Positions 24,267 to 33,121 of a DNA stretch of 39,660 nt are shown one piece after another. The DNA comes from Deltaproteobacteria bacterium (GTDB taxonomy: Bacteria > Desulfobacterota > Binatia > UBA9968): assembly GCA_016210115.1 (NCBI GenBank), contig JACQUW010000253.1, forward strand, positions 1 to 39,660, in the 5' to 3' direction. The notes beneath the pieces are model-generated. The model was not told the origin of the DNA. It did no database searches and was given only the letters and a program-made list of their open reading frames with translations. The translations under genes and the position numbers were made by a program. Numbering within the stretch: position 1 is the stretch's first letter; every line of letters starts with the position of its first letter.

Positions 24267-25025
24267 TTACTTCAATTCCCTGACGCAGCGGACGACGCGA
24301 TTTGTTTTTTTGGGTTCAGCAAGCGAGATCATCGGCCCCACAAGCAAGTGAGTTGCAGAATAGTTGAAAGGTAGCCAGACTCGTTGGTCACTTGACCAGT
24401 ACCAGTCCGCCGTCCCTTCAGAACGTTTCTTGCCCATCACCATCATGACCACCGCTTTATCGTGTTCCGCGGGGTCGGGCAGGCGCCAATCCATATGTCC
24501 AGCCAGCCTAAGGCTACGGACGTAATCTTGAGCTTCTTTCCAAGTTCGTTTCTTCCCATCATCCTTTTTCTGCCACATCAATTTGCGCTGAGTATCAGTT
24601 ATCGTGCCATCTCCACTATCGATAAATCTCTGCGGTTTTTCCGACAATTCCTGCGCGGCTTCTAGGGGCATATCTAAAACGATTCGCATTGCGCTGCCCG
24701 ACACAGGTCTAATACCCGAGCCAGGTGGATCCTCCTTCCCTAACGACTCAGTGTACGTTACCCTTGCTCTTGTGCCCTTTCTTACAGCGGAGGGGGATAC
24801 CTTCACATCACCCACTACAAACACGGTTCCCTTGTTGTAAGTGACTATTCCAGGATAATCGTCTAAGATGATGACGTTCGTATCTGGATTAATTTCCTTG
24901 ATAAGAGCCTCAACGGATTTGGTCTTTGCACCGCTTAGTTTCTGTTGGTGCTGGGCGAATGGTGAGCCGCAGAGAAAAAAACCGAGGACGCTTAACAAGA
25001 GCAACAACCTACCCACGGGTTTCAT
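24267..25025 (-). CDS. secreted DUF1566 (Lcl C-terminal) protein with N-terminal beta domain
   Basis: From the ATG at 25025 (AAGGAG upstream) the protein is 252 aa with a signal peptide (LLLLLSVLGFF, cut near AQ). An N-terminal beta-rich domain (about 30-110, KEINPDTNVIILDDYPGIV) resembles small OB-like DUF5666-type modules. A DUF1566 domain follows (about 130-250: DGTITDTQRKLMW, then HMDWRLPDPAEH, then WYWSSDQRVW, ending RVVRCVREL). In-frame codons upstream to 25136 lack a signal peptide and are rejected. It is the third DUF1566 protein of the block. Confidence 0.77.
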   Translation of the reverse strand: MKPVGRLLLLLSVLGFFLCGSPFAQHQQKLSGAKTKSVEALIKEINPDTNVIILDDYPGIVTYNKGTVFVVGDVKVSPSAVRKGTRARVTYTESLGKEDPPGSGIRPVSGSAMRIVLDMPLEAAQELSEKPQRFIDSGDGTITDTQRKLMWQKKDDGKKRTWKEAQDYVRSLRLAGHMDWRLPDPAEHDKAVVMMVMGKKRSEGTADWYWSSDQRVWLPFNYSATHLLVGPMISLAEPKKTNRVVRCVRELK

Positions 25026-25139
25026 TTTCTTCTCCTTTGTTGTCTTTGCCACCGCCGGCTCATAGCCGTTTCGGCCACACGCGCCCCAAAAACCGCACCC
25101 TCTCCGCCAATAAAGGGCGCGCGTTGATACACTCACCCG

Positions 25140-25796
25140 CTATTGCGCCACAGGCTCTATGGGTACGTTAACCAATTGTCCATTGAATGGTGCCCTGTCA
25201 CTGAATCTGTCCCATATGACTTTCGTCTTGGCCCATCCATCTCCCGTCCGAGTGCCTTCGGCCAATTGCAGGGCGACAATCAGAGGAATAGGAGGAATAA
25301 AGAGAGGCAATGTCCGCTTTACTGAAGACCATATGCCCGCAGGCTCTCCGTTCACAGCGTTGATAACCCTCACCCCCACCAGGAACTTGCCGGGGGAATA
25401 TCCCAGAAGACCGTCTTTGAGCAGATAGGCAATCACAAACCATCCATAAACGTCCTCAACCTTGCGCCAGCCCCGGCCGAAAGCGGACAGATTCCCGATC
25501 ACAGGCTGGAAAACGCCGATGGCAAGAGCAATCAGGAACGGGGCGATGAGAAAGATCAGTGCATCGTCAAGCAACGCTGCCAAAACCCTCCTGTTGGCAA
25601 ATCCGTTCGAGCACCTGCGGCAAACCGCATGCCCGTACAACGGTCTTGCTTTGGCCATGTGGGTTTTATCGCCACATAATGAACAGGCCGTATCAGACAA
25701 ATCCGTTGATTTCCGGCGCAGGAAAGCAACGACGGCGAAGGCAAGCCCCACGACGACCAACAGCACGATTAGAAGTTCCGCGAGCCCAAGAAACAT
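25140..25796 (-). CDS. RDD-family membrane protein with zinc ribbon
   Basis: The 218-aa protein has an N-terminal helix, a four-cysteine ribbon (Cys38/41 CSLC and Cys59/62 CRRC), then an RDD domain: RRVLAALLDDALI with the conserved Arg and Asp pair (about 70-82), and LLGYSPGKFLVGVRVIN (about 130-146). RDD proteins are small inner-membrane proteins of mostly unknown, sometimes transport-related, role. AAAGGAG precedes the ATG. A 72-bp fragment nearly matching its 3' part lies at 28207-28278, so it was once duplicated. Confidence 0.82.
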   Translation of the reverse strand: MFLGLAELLIVLLVVVGLAFAVVAFLRRKSTDLSDTACSLCGDKTHMAKARPLYGHAVCRRCSNGFANRRVLAALLDDALIFLIAPFLIALAIGVFQPVIGNLSAFGRGWRKVEDVYGWFVIAYLLKDGLLGYSPGKFLVGVRVINAVNGEPAGIWSSVKRTLPLFIPPIPLIVALQLAEGTRTGDGWAKTKVIWDRFSDRAPFNGQLVNVPIEPVAQ

Positions 25797-25888
25797 TGTC
25801 CGTCTCTCCTTTCAATCTGTGCTAAGCGCTTTGGTGAGCCAGTGAGTCATGTTTCAGACTTGCAACCACGCCACGCTGTCCCGTGGTG

Positions 25889-26971
25889 TTACTGATCAAC
25901 TGGGGGCACTTGATATCTTGCCCGGTTCTTGTCCCACCACTCCTGCCACGAAGGGTTTTTGCCGAATTTCTCTCCTGTTATATTTTCCAGTGCCGTCTTT
26001 GCTTCCATTGTTATAAAGGTCCGCTCATTCTTATTCCTCAGAACCTTGATCAGGGATTCCACCGCCAGCGGATGTTTTGTCTCTCCCAGAGCTGCTGCTG
26101 CACCGGCTCTGACAATCCAATGCTCATCCATATCCATTAAAGCGGCGATCAAAAGTTCCACTGGGCGCGGGTCCTTTATTTTTCCAAGCGCCCTGGCTGT
26201 GACGTTTCGCAGGTTTCTACTACGCTGGGCGCGCAATCGCACATTTGTTTGTTCCTCATTCAGCAAAGAAACATTCTTTCTTTCGTCGTTCAGGAGAGCA
26301 ATGAGAGGCTCTACGGCGCGGACATCGGCTATTTCGCCTAGAGCATGTGCTGCCTCGATTTGAGCGTTATAGAAAGGATCCTTCAAAGCCCGAATCAAAG
26401 GCGGTACAGCAGCCGGGTCTTTTATTCTGCCGAGAGCTTTTGCTGCCTCGCTCCGGACGCTCCAGTGGCTGTCTTTGTTGGTCAAGGCATGACTCAGAGG
26501 CTCCACAGCCCGTGAATCTCTTATTACGCCCAGAGAACGCGCAGCTTGAAATTGAACGTAAGAACCTCTGTCGGTTAATTTCAGCGTGGCAATTAAGGAG
26601 TCTACGGCGGGTTGACCTATTTTTGTCAATGCCTTCTCTGCTTCTTCTCCGGGAGCGGTCCCAATACCGCCCGGAAACCCCAACGGAACTCCCGATGGAA
26701 CCCATTCCAATGTCGGACCCTGACCTAACATCTCTATTAGGAATGGTATGGCAGGAACGGCCTTATCCTTCAGGTTACCTAGTTTATAAGCGGCATATCC
26801 CCGCTGAACCGCATCAGAGGAGTATAAGGCCTCTATTTGTTTTCTTACCTCGCTATCGATATTGAAGGGAATATTTTCCTTTGGAATTTTCGGCTGGGCG
26901 TAACTTGAGCTAACGGTAATGACAAGTACGATGATTATCGTCTGAAGAGAAGAAATGACTCTTGGTCTCAC
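25889..26971 (-). CDS. secreted HEAT-repeat protein
   Basis: From the GTG at 26971 the protein is 360 aa, with a signal peptide (hydrophobic run IIIVLVITVSS) and then a chain of HEAT/PBS-lyase-like repeats (about 60-330) with units such as DSRAVEPLSHAL, DPAAVPPLIRAL and DVRAVEPLIALL. It ends in a conserved-looking tail (SWQEWWDKNRARY). HEAT solenoids bind other proteins, so it is probably a periplasmic scaffold. A TTG nine codons upstream has no ribosome site and the GTG has only a weak one, so the exact start is uncertain. It lacks catalytic motifs. Confidence 0.78.
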   Translation of the reverse strand: MRPRVISSLQTIIIVLVITVSSSYAQPKIPKENIPFNIDSEVRKQIEALYSSDAVQRGYAAYKLGNLKDKAVPAIPFLIEMLGQGPTLEWVPSGVPLGFPGGIGTAPGEEAEKALTKIGQPAVDSLIATLKLTDRGSYVQFQAARSLGVIRDSRAVEPLSHALTNKDSHWSVRSEAAKALGRIKDPAAVPPLIRALKDPFYNAQIEAAHALGEIADVRAVEPLIALLNDERKNVSLLNEEQTNVRLRAQRSRNLRNVTARALGKIKDPRPVELLIAALMDMDEHWIVRAGAAAALGETKHPLAVESLIKVLRNKNERTFITMEAKTALENITGEKFGKNPSWQEWWDKNRARYQVPPVDQ

Positions 26972-27016
26972 TGCTAATTCCCGCCTCTTGAGTGCCAACG
27001 GTCGGTGGAAAATTAA

Positions 27017-28105
27017 CTACCTTTCGGGGCGTTCCTCTGAACCCACGCGTTGAGCTTTAAAGCTGAATTTCAGGCCCAACGCCTTGGCTTCAAAGCTCAC
27101 ATCGATTTCCTGGCTGTCGGGGCTGAACGTAATCAGCCAATCGCCTGATAGCTGATGGCCGCCGCTTGCACGGCGAATCTTCAGCGACCTTGCCTTCCGG
27201 TCGGATTGCAATATCGCATACGTGAGCTCAGTGGCTGTGTTTGTTTTCGTATCAACCTGATGGAGTGTATTGGCGCCGAAATAGTAATCGGCCCCTGGTC
27301 TGGCCCAATGCCCAATTAAAGCCTTCCGAGGATCAAAGGCGCTCAGCGATTGTTTCTTCTGGGCCTCGGTAGCGGCTGACGGCATCGTGGCAGTCACGCA
27401 GACTGCAAGAACTCCAAGCAGTGACCCCGTTAATAGCTTCTTAAGGAAGCCGAAACCACCCGTAAAGAGAAACCCGATGCCTCCCGCCACAAATGAGATC
27501 GCCGCCAAGATGTACATTACCTTCGCCAGTAGCGCCCGATTGCCAGCCGAGGCTCGTTGTTGCCTGGCCTGTTCGATCATAGAGGTGGGGACGTTGAAAC
27601 CCTCCCTGCGCAGCTTCTCAAGAAACTCAGCGTTTTGCTCTGGCGTCAATCTCACACCATGTCCCCGGGACATGATCAAGACACCGTCACGCTCTTTTGG
27701 CGAAACAGTAAGCCCCGTGACAAGAAACACCGTCGCAAGAATCAGCGGCAAAATACCGAACCAGATCGGCCTACGTACACCAGCCTCATTGCCATGGGCG
27801 CTCCACTGAATTGTTGGGCGTTCCTCCTTTGTTTCTCCAGGATCACGCTGGGACTCGGCCTTCTTCCCTGTGACGAGCTGCTTCGCACCCATGAAGAAAC
27901 CGAAGAACCCACCGAAATAAACGAGAATCCAGAGCAAGCTCACCGGTATCTTGATCAAGCTTGCAACTGTCCCTTTGCCGAAAATACCGTCTATCAAATC
28001 GTCCACACGGTAATGCGCCTGAAAAAGGAAGAGCACCACCGAGACCAGCACCCACAGCAAGGAGAACGCCATCACGCCCAATGCTTCTTTTCGCTCTTCC
28101 TGCAT
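27017..28105 (-). CDS. multi-spanning membrane protein, unknown
   Basis: The 362-aa protein has about five or six membrane helices in two clusters (about 10-80 and 115-250) separated by charged loops, then a C-terminal soluble domain (about 265-355) rich in beta strands, LIGHWARPGADYYFG and HQLSGDWLITFSPD. No family is recognised. The ATG at 28105 has GGAAGG nearby. It is in the middle of the block, before the HEAT gene. Confidence 0.68.
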   Translation of the reverse strand: MQEERKEALGVMAFSLLWVLVSVVLFLFQAHYRVDDLIDGIFGKGTVASLIKIPVSLLWILVYFGGFFGFFMGAKQLVTGKKAESQRDPGETKEERPTIQWSAHGNEAGVRRPIWFGILPLILATVFLVTGLTVSPKERDGVLIMSRGHGVRLTPEQNAEFLEKLRREGFNVPTSMIEQARQQRASAGNRALLAKVMYILAAISFVAGGIGFLFTGGFGFLKKLLTGSLLGVLAVCVTATMPSAATEAQKKQSLSAFDPRKALIGHWARPGADYYFGANTLHQVDTKTNTATELTYAILQSDRKARSLKIRRASGGHQLSGDWLITFSPDSQEIDVSFEAKALGLKFSFKAQRVGSEERPER

Positions 28106-28586
28106 GTTTGATCACCTTCCCAAGCGGGACCTGGCACCCTAAACACGCGTACCGGAGGCGCTATTTTGCCGCGGCCTCCCATGGATTCGTTCGCCCGTTG
28201 CCCGCCGAATGGCGCCTTATCGCTGAATTGGTCCCATATGACTTTCGCCTTCGCCCATCCATAGGCTGTCCGGGTGCCTCAGAGCTCTTCCTCTCCCTAT
28301 CACCCCAGACGATTCCAGGCTGGTTCCTGTTTACCTGTGTGGAGCCAGGTGCATGAAACCGAGACCAAAGCGCGCCCTGCATGCTGAGGCTTGGGGCTTG
28401 TAGCTGTAGCCTTAGCGAACTCATCTCTTGCCTCTCTAAACAAGCCCCTCGTTTCCGAATCTGACACCGATTGGTCGAAGCTCATTTTCATCGCAGCAAG
28501 GCCAAGTAACGAAACTCGCGTTATCAGGATCGAGCTTGACCGGGCTGGCGAACGCCTTTTTCCCGTGTCTCCTGTACTTCAGGCTG
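28106..28586. other. gene-free interval with pseudogene remnants
   Basis: This 481-base stretch between two minus-strand genes contains the RDD fragment at 28207-28278. It also has a weak minus-strand open frame (28300-28491) of 63 codons (KMSFDQSVSDSETRGLF) without a ribosome site or family match. I see no promoter or RNA structure that I can support. Confidence 0.5.
28207..28278 (-). pseudogene. 3' fragment of a second RDD gene
   Basis: The 72 bases read GTRTAYGWAKAKVIWD, then QFSDKAPFGG in frame. They match the end of the RDD protein at 25185-25256 (GTRTGDGWAKTKVIWD, RFSDRAPFNG) at about 60 of 72 bases. Upstream of the match the frame hits a stop, so this is a remnant, not a gene. Confidence 0.7.
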
Positions 28587-29366
28587 CTATTTCCCCCTCG
28601 TACATCCACCTATGGCGTTCCAGAAATTCCTTTCTGTCTCGGTATAAGCAGACGGATACATATGCTTACAAATCCAGCCCTCTGAGCCAAAAGGCCACAG
28701 ACTAGAGATAATGCTTTCTTTCTTGGTTTCTTGCTTCTTCTCGCCGCTTGCAGCCTCACTTTGTACACGCGCCATGACATCACCCGGAATCCTAATACCG
28801 AGAGATGATGCTTTGGAAAGATGTTCTTTCGCCATGCTCCATTTATGCTGTGCGGCATATGCCACCCCAATGTTATAATGGGCGAATCCGTTGTTGGCAT
28901 CTATTTCTATAGCCCTGGAATATGATTTGATTGCGTCGGATGCGTAATTGTCTCCCTTATTCGACAAGACCATCTGGGCGTAAACGACACCCAAGTGAAC
29001 AAAGCCTGGAGCGTACTTAGGTGCCAAATCGCACGCCTTTTTGGCCAAAGACAGCGCAGTACTCCAATCTCCTCCGTTACCAGCGCTCGTGCTCGCAAAT
29101 ATGGTTTTTGCAACATCCTTTGCTAAGTTCCCTGCAGAGCAGTCAGTTGCGAAGGATAATGATATAGTGACGGCCATGGTTTGCGGTTCATTTTCCGACG
29201 CCTTTTGCAGCAGCTTAACCGCCTCTTCACAACGTCCTTCCTTCCCCAAGCCAATCGCCTTGTCATAAAGCTGTTTTGCCGTTTCGGCCATTACGTTCCC
29301 TGGGGGGCACGGCGCCAGCAAGTTCAATCCCAACAGTATCGGTAGTATAAAAGATCGCTTATTCAT
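28587..29366 (-). CDS. secreted TPR-repeat protein
   Basis: The 259-aa protein starts at the ATG at 29366, with an AAAGGAGGG site. A signal peptide (FILPILLGLNLLAP, cut near MAE) is followed by TPR-type helices (KQLYDKAIGLGKEGRCEEA, then AIKSYSRAIEIDANNGFAHY, GVAYAAQHKWSMAKEHLSKA), and a C-terminal region with two cysteines. The upstream in-frame start at 29513 has AAGGA too, but adds 49 residues without a signal peptide. TPR proteins scaffold complexes, so it may act with the HEAT proteins of the block. Confidence 0.78.
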   Translation of the reverse strand: MNKRSFILPILLGLNLLAPCPPGNVMAETAKQLYDKAIGLGKEGRCEEAVKLLQKASENEPQTMAVTISLSFATDCSAGNLAKDVAKTIFASTSAGNGGDWSTALSLAKKACDLAPKYAPGFVHLGVVYAQMVLSNKGDNYASDAIKSYSRAIEIDANNGFAHYNIGVAYAAQHKWSMAKEHLSKASSLGIRIPGDVMARVQSEAASGEKKQETKKESIISSLWPFGSEGWICKHMYPSAYTETERNFWNAIGGCTRGK

Positions 29367-29672
29367 CTTCTGACCCTCCTTTGCAGAGATGTAAGCCGGT
29401 TGGAGGTGTCCCCGATCGCGGGTGTCTTTCGCATCAACGAGCGTGAAACTGTCTTGAAAAGATATGGGATAGGGCGAATGTCCCAGAGTTTGAATGATAA
29501 GCTTTACCATCAAGACATCCTTCTCTCGTGTAGATCCAACTATGTCCTCAACAGCGGTTGCGAGATTAGATGCTATATAGATATCCGGTGCCTACCAACT
29601 CAGATTTAACCTTCTTTTGTGCTTGGTGGCGAAGCCGGAACTCACTGTCTTTGGAACTGGGAATCTGCCGGC
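29367..29672. other. gene-free interval
   Basis: The 306 bases between the zinc-ribbon HEAT gene and the TPR gene hold the likely promoter for the TPR gene, but no clear -35/-10 pair stands out. An in-frame extension of the TPR gene (to 29513) runs through part of it. Confidence 0.4.
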
Positions 29673-31259
29673 TTATAACTTGGTGCGCCCCAAAATCGGT
29701 GAATCTTCCAACGGATTCTCTCGATTATACTGGTCAAGAGCGCCTTGAAAGTCGCGCTCAGTTACGTTTTTGTGGTAAGCAAGAAGCTCGTTCCATTCCC
29801 TCTTCAATACCTCGCGGCACTCTTGAGGGAGGTCCGCTGCCAGTCCGAGGTATCCGGTGCACGGACCCTTCTCACCAGGCGCGACAAGGCATACCTCCAA
29901 TTTGTCTCGCTCGATAAGCGCCCCAATCACTCTGCAGTCTTCGTCTTCCTCAAGCCAACGCGCATGCTCCGCCAGGAAAGGATAACCAGCCTGTGCCCTG
30001 ATATCCGCTGAATCGACCTGAACGAAAATCTGGATGACCCCACCCCTCTTCATGCGATAGAACGCAAACGCCACAGTAACGGGCCGATGTCTTAGCATTT
30101 CTATTACGCCAGAGGCTTTTGCGAAAACAAAAGGTCCCTTCGATTCCGGCGCGTCACCCGGCATGAACAACACCGTGACGGCCCAATTTGCTGCCATGAA
30201 GCCGCCTCCGCCAATCAGGTTTTCAACTCTCGGCGGCACTTCGAGTTGTGGGGGTAACGTCACAACGACTTGCCGACAGTGTTTGGCTCGACTCTCAGCA
30301 AAATACCAGTCGGCACGAACAGGTTCGGTGCTCATCGGTTCCTTGGCCTCACAAGAAGTAAGACTTACCGTCAAGGAGGCAATCGTTTCCCAATCTTGAC
30401 GCTGTCCGGCAAGATGGGCGGACAAGTGAGGCGCAACGCGCTGCGCAAGCTTTGACGCTGCCTCTTGATCTGAGATTTCGTCGAACGCGCCAATGTAACC
30501 ATCCAGGTCCATTCCAAGATTCTTCGCTATCTTCAATCGCAAGTCGTATCCTGGGTTCGCTGTCTTCAGTAGCTGCCCCGCATGCCATCTGGACAGCAGC
30601 CACAAGCGAACCGCGTCAACCGATCGATCAGTCAGCTTTTGTTCAGCCTCGCGCAGGAGATAGTCCACCCCGGTTGCCTTTCGGAGGCTTCCGAGGGCGG
30701 TATTCCGCAGAGGCTGACCTACGCAACAGTCTTCGACCACCGCAGCCATTGCCTCCCGGGCCTCGTTGCTAAATTTTCCCAGGACACCCAAACTTTCCGC
30801 AGCCGCTCCACGAACTAACTCGTTCGTGTCGTTGAGCAGTTGGATTATCAACTCCCCGACGACCATGGTTCGCTCCTGCTGGAGCAAAGCGGGGTCGCGA
30901 TTTAGCTTTGAGCAGTCTCCAAGGCGTCGGATGGCCGCGATCCGCAGGTGAAGATTCTTGTGGGTCTTCATGACCTGTATTAGCTCGGCCAGGCTATCGG
31001 TGCCGCTGACACGCAACTCCTCGGAGCAAGTGGGGCAGACAGGAGGACTTCCGTGAGCGAATTTTCCATCTATTGGACCATGCATGGAGCAGGCAACCTC
31101 GCGCTTGTTGGCGCAGTTCACGCAGAGAAATTCGGTCTTGCTGTTACCTGGAAGTATGAGTTCATCGAGTCCTTTAAGGTGCTCTTTGGTGTTGTACCCA
31201 GCATAGTTGTACTGGAACCATCCTTTCGTCTTGCCACATTCGATGCAGGTTTTGGCCAT
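29673..31259 (-). CDS. zinc-ribbon HEAT-repeat protein, unknown
   Basis: The 528-aa soluble protein begins with a zinc-binding module: Cys5/Cys8 with Cys46/Cys49, and Cys57/His60 with Cys75/Cys78, enough for two zinc sites. HEAT-like repeats follow at about 90-190 (LHLRIAAIRRLGDCS, ELVRGAAAESLGVLG). The C-terminal half (about 300-500) is an unrecognised alpha/beta domain (RQVVVTLPPQLEVPP, AVTVLFMPGD, GVIQIFVQVDSADI). It has no signal peptide and is probably cytoplasmic, unlike most neighbours. GGGAGAGGAG precedes the ATG. It is among the first genes of the block. Confidence 0.75.
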   Translation of the reverse strand: MAKTCIECGKTKGWFQYNYAGYNTKEHLKGLDELILPGNSKTEFLCVNCANKREVACSMHGPIDGKFAHGSPPVCPTCSEELRVSGTDSLAELIQVMKTHKNLHLRIAAIRRLGDCSKLNRDPALLQQERTMVVGELIIQLLNDTNELVRGAAAESLGVLGKFSNEAREAMAAVVEDCCVGQPLRNTALGSLRKATGVDYLLREAEQKLTDRSVDAVRLWLLSRWHAGQLLKTANPGYDLRLKIAKNLGMDLDGYIGAFDEISDQEAASKLAQRVAPHLSAHLAGQRQDWETIASLTVSLTSCEAKEPMSTEPVRADWYFAESRAKHCRQVVVTLPPQLEVPPRVENLIGGGGFMAANWAVTVLFMPGDAPESKGPFVFAKASGVIEMLRHRPVTVAFAFYRMKRGGVIQIFVQVDSADIRAQAGYPFLAEHARWLEEDEDCRVIGALIERDKLEVCLVAPGEKGPCTGYLGLAADLPQECREVLKREWNELLAYHKNVTERDFQGALDQYNRENPLEDSPILGRTKL

Positions 31260-31277
31260 GTTTTCTCCTCTCCCTGC

Positions 31278-31853
31278 CTAACATACCGCGCAATCCGAGC
31301 GCAGCATGAGGTAGTATCTATCCTCGGCCACTCGCAAAATGTCACGCGGGCCAAACACCCATGGAACGTGCCAAACTAGCCGGTCAACGAAAATGCATGG
31401 CCAGTAAATCGCTCCAACCAGAGTAAACTCCGCTTTCGTTCTTCCGCTGAATGCGCTGTACTGCTTGACCGAATACTTTGGCCACCAATCCCGCCGCCAA
31501 TCTGCGCCACCGTGATTGGCAACCACATACTGCCCCTAAACGCTCAACACGATATAAATGGCCAGGTAGAGAATGACGCCAGGTAAGCCAATCCTCGGCG
31601 TGCGCCGGATAACGAAAAAGAACAAAACCGGCAGCGCAAATGCCGAAAGGAACAAAACGTTCGAGACCACTCGAGCATGCATTATTTTCTCTTTGACGAT
31701 TTTGCCCAGGAAGGAGGTGGTTCCAAAGACAAGAGCTTCCTCTCTAAATCGAAACAGGATTTTGCGGGTAAGGATCGCGTGGGAGGATGTAGCCTGCCTC
31801 GGGAGGCCATTACCGCTATCTTTCTTCGAAGGATATATCGGAGACCCGGTCAT
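31278..31853 (-). pseudogene. membrane protein gene interrupted by an in-frame amber
   Basis: An ATG at 31853 with a strong AAAGGAGGAG site opens a 105-codon frame ending in a membrane helix (LPGVILYLAIYIVLSV) at a TAG (31538-31536). The same frame continues without another stop for 86 codons (YVVANHGGADWRRDWW, then a second hydrophobic part VGAIYWPCIFVDRLVW) to 31278. Together they would make a 191-residue, multi-helix membrane protein. The simplest reading is a nonsense mutation. A short functional 105-aa peptide, or stop-codon readthrough, cannot be excluded. Confidence 0.5.
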
Positions 31854-32363
31854 CTTGAACTCCTCCTTTCCTGCCCGAGGGACTCAAACTCAGCCGGTGG
31901 GTATGAATTGGGTCAGCGCAATTGTAATGCCATAGGCTCTAACCGGTAGTTACAGTTTTAGGCGCGAAACTGGCGAGCGCAATTTGACGGCCACGGAGAA
32001 TTCTGTTGTAAAATCAACGGCTTAAAAGCCACGCAACGGTCCTGACACTATTGGCAAAGAAGATCGAAAGCCTGTTCAGGGGGTTTGCCGAAGTCGGGCT
32101 TTCCAATATCTGGCAATGAAAGAATTTTGGGTGCGCGAAATCGCGCAGAACTGATCGACGGCAGCGCGGTAGTTTCCTCACATGTCGTTGCTACTGAAGG
32201 CCGCGTGCGGACAGGTATTTGGAGGGATTTTTCTCACCGGAAAGAAAGACGGCGGTCTTCCATTGCAAACATGCGATTCTGAAGCGCCAGCCAGACGGAC
32301 TGCAACTTTCCAGTGGCCGAAGGCAGACTCCACGGGCGGGGCTTGCTTGCAGAGAATATAACG
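31854..32363. other. gene-free interval at block edge
   Basis: About 510 bases between the amber-interrupted gene and the toxin-antitoxin pair contain only short weak frames on both strands and no match that I recognise. I see no tRNA, attachment site or transposon end here, though it is where the block of unknown genes ends. Confidence 0.4.
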
Positions 32364-32624
32364 TTATGCTGCTGACTCGACCGGAAACTCCCAGCCCGGG
32401 AATACCAGCACGGCCGGATGGCACTTGAGCGCGCGCGCAAGAACTTTCGCCCTTTCGACCCCCAGGCGAACGCGGTCATTTTCGATCGCGGAAATTGTCG
32501 CTTGGGGAATTTTGGTCATCTGAGCCAGTTGGTTTTGACTAAGCCCCTGTAGCTCGCGAACAATGCGCACTGACTCGCCCACCGAAACTTGAATACGCTT
32601 CCGCGCCGGACGAAACACTTTCAT
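32364..32624 (-). CDS. XRE-family antitoxin of type II TA pair
   Basis: From the ATG at 32624 the protein is 86 aa with a helix-turn-helix of the XRE/Cro type (about 18-70: VRIVRELQGLSQNQLAQM, then PQATISAIENDR). It follows the toxin stop by one base, with CGGAGG inside the toxin's last codons as ribosome site. Toxin-first order and the HTH antitoxin are typical of HigBA-type systems. It should bind the toxin and repress the shared promoter through the palindrome at 32935-32944. Confidence 0.85.
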   Translation of the reverse strand: MKVFRPARKRIQVSVGESVRIVRELQGLSQNQLAQMTKIPQATISAIENDRVRLGVERAKVLARALKCHPAVLVFPGWEFPVESAA

Positions 32625-32625
32625 C

Positions 32626-32910
32626 TTACGACCTCCGATACTCATGCGGTGTCACGCGGACGACTTGAAATAACGACTCCTCCGGGATGATCCGATAGAT
32701 CACACGCAACTGGAGCCCCAGACGCGAAGATCGATAACCGCTCCATTTGCCCGCAAGCGCCTCGTCGTGAAAACCTTTGATCGCGCGCAGGCCGGGAGGG
32801 CCCGAGATCACCGCGATGTCTTTCCACTTCTCGTACCGCTTGAGGATCTCGCGAGGTACCGAACCTGAGAGTTGTCTGTCGACACGACGGTGCTCCTCAG
32901 CGCGCCACAT
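32626..32910 (-). CDS. RelE/HigB-like mRNA-interferase toxin
   Basis: The 94-aa protein carries the RelE/ParE-superfamily pattern: KRYEKWKDIAV, then GLRAIKGFHDEALAGKW, the core GYRSSRLGLQLRVIYRI and the C-terminal VTPHEYRR. RelE-fold toxins cleave mRNA at the ribosome; the basic and aromatic residues of the last segments are the likely active site. The start codon at 32910 lies only 5 bases after the -10 box, so the mRNA may be leaderless. It precedes the antitoxin gene directly. Confidence 0.85.
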   Translation of the reverse strand: MWRAEEHRRVDRQLSGSVPREILKRYEKWKDIAVISGPPGLRAIKGFHDEALAGKWSGYRSSRLGLQLRVIYRIIPEESLFQVVRVTPHEYRRS

Positions 32911-32915
32911 TTTCC

Positions 32916-32945
32916 ATTATCGCTATACCAAATATGACATGTCAA
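32916..32945 (-). promoter_or_regulatory. TA promoter with palindromic operator
   Basis: On the minus strand TTGACA (32945-32940) is followed after 18 bases by GATAAT (32921-32916). A perfect 10-bp palindrome TGACATGTCA (32935-32944) overlaps the -35 box and is a natural operator for the XRE antitoxin. Confidence 0.65.
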
Positions 32946-33121
32946 CCTCGGGTATCCACCTGTGTTATAACTTCCGGCTGTTCTTGCGTGCTGCGGTGTC
33001 GCTGGCCTGTATACGCATCCGATCAGCATGGCACCCACAAGGAATTGACAAGCGTGATAATCTTCCGGTAGTTTCCACACACACGAAGATATCCGGGAGT
33101 CCGTCCGAACGGAGGTCGATC

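Noticed and set aside
31536..31538. Amber codon as pyrrolysine
   Set aside because: No methylamine methyltransferase context and no pyl genes are visible; a nonsense mutation is simpler.
31854..32363. tRNA or attachment site at the edge of the unknown block
   Set aside because: No cloverleaf, T-loop consensus or repeated att-like sequence was found by reading both strands.
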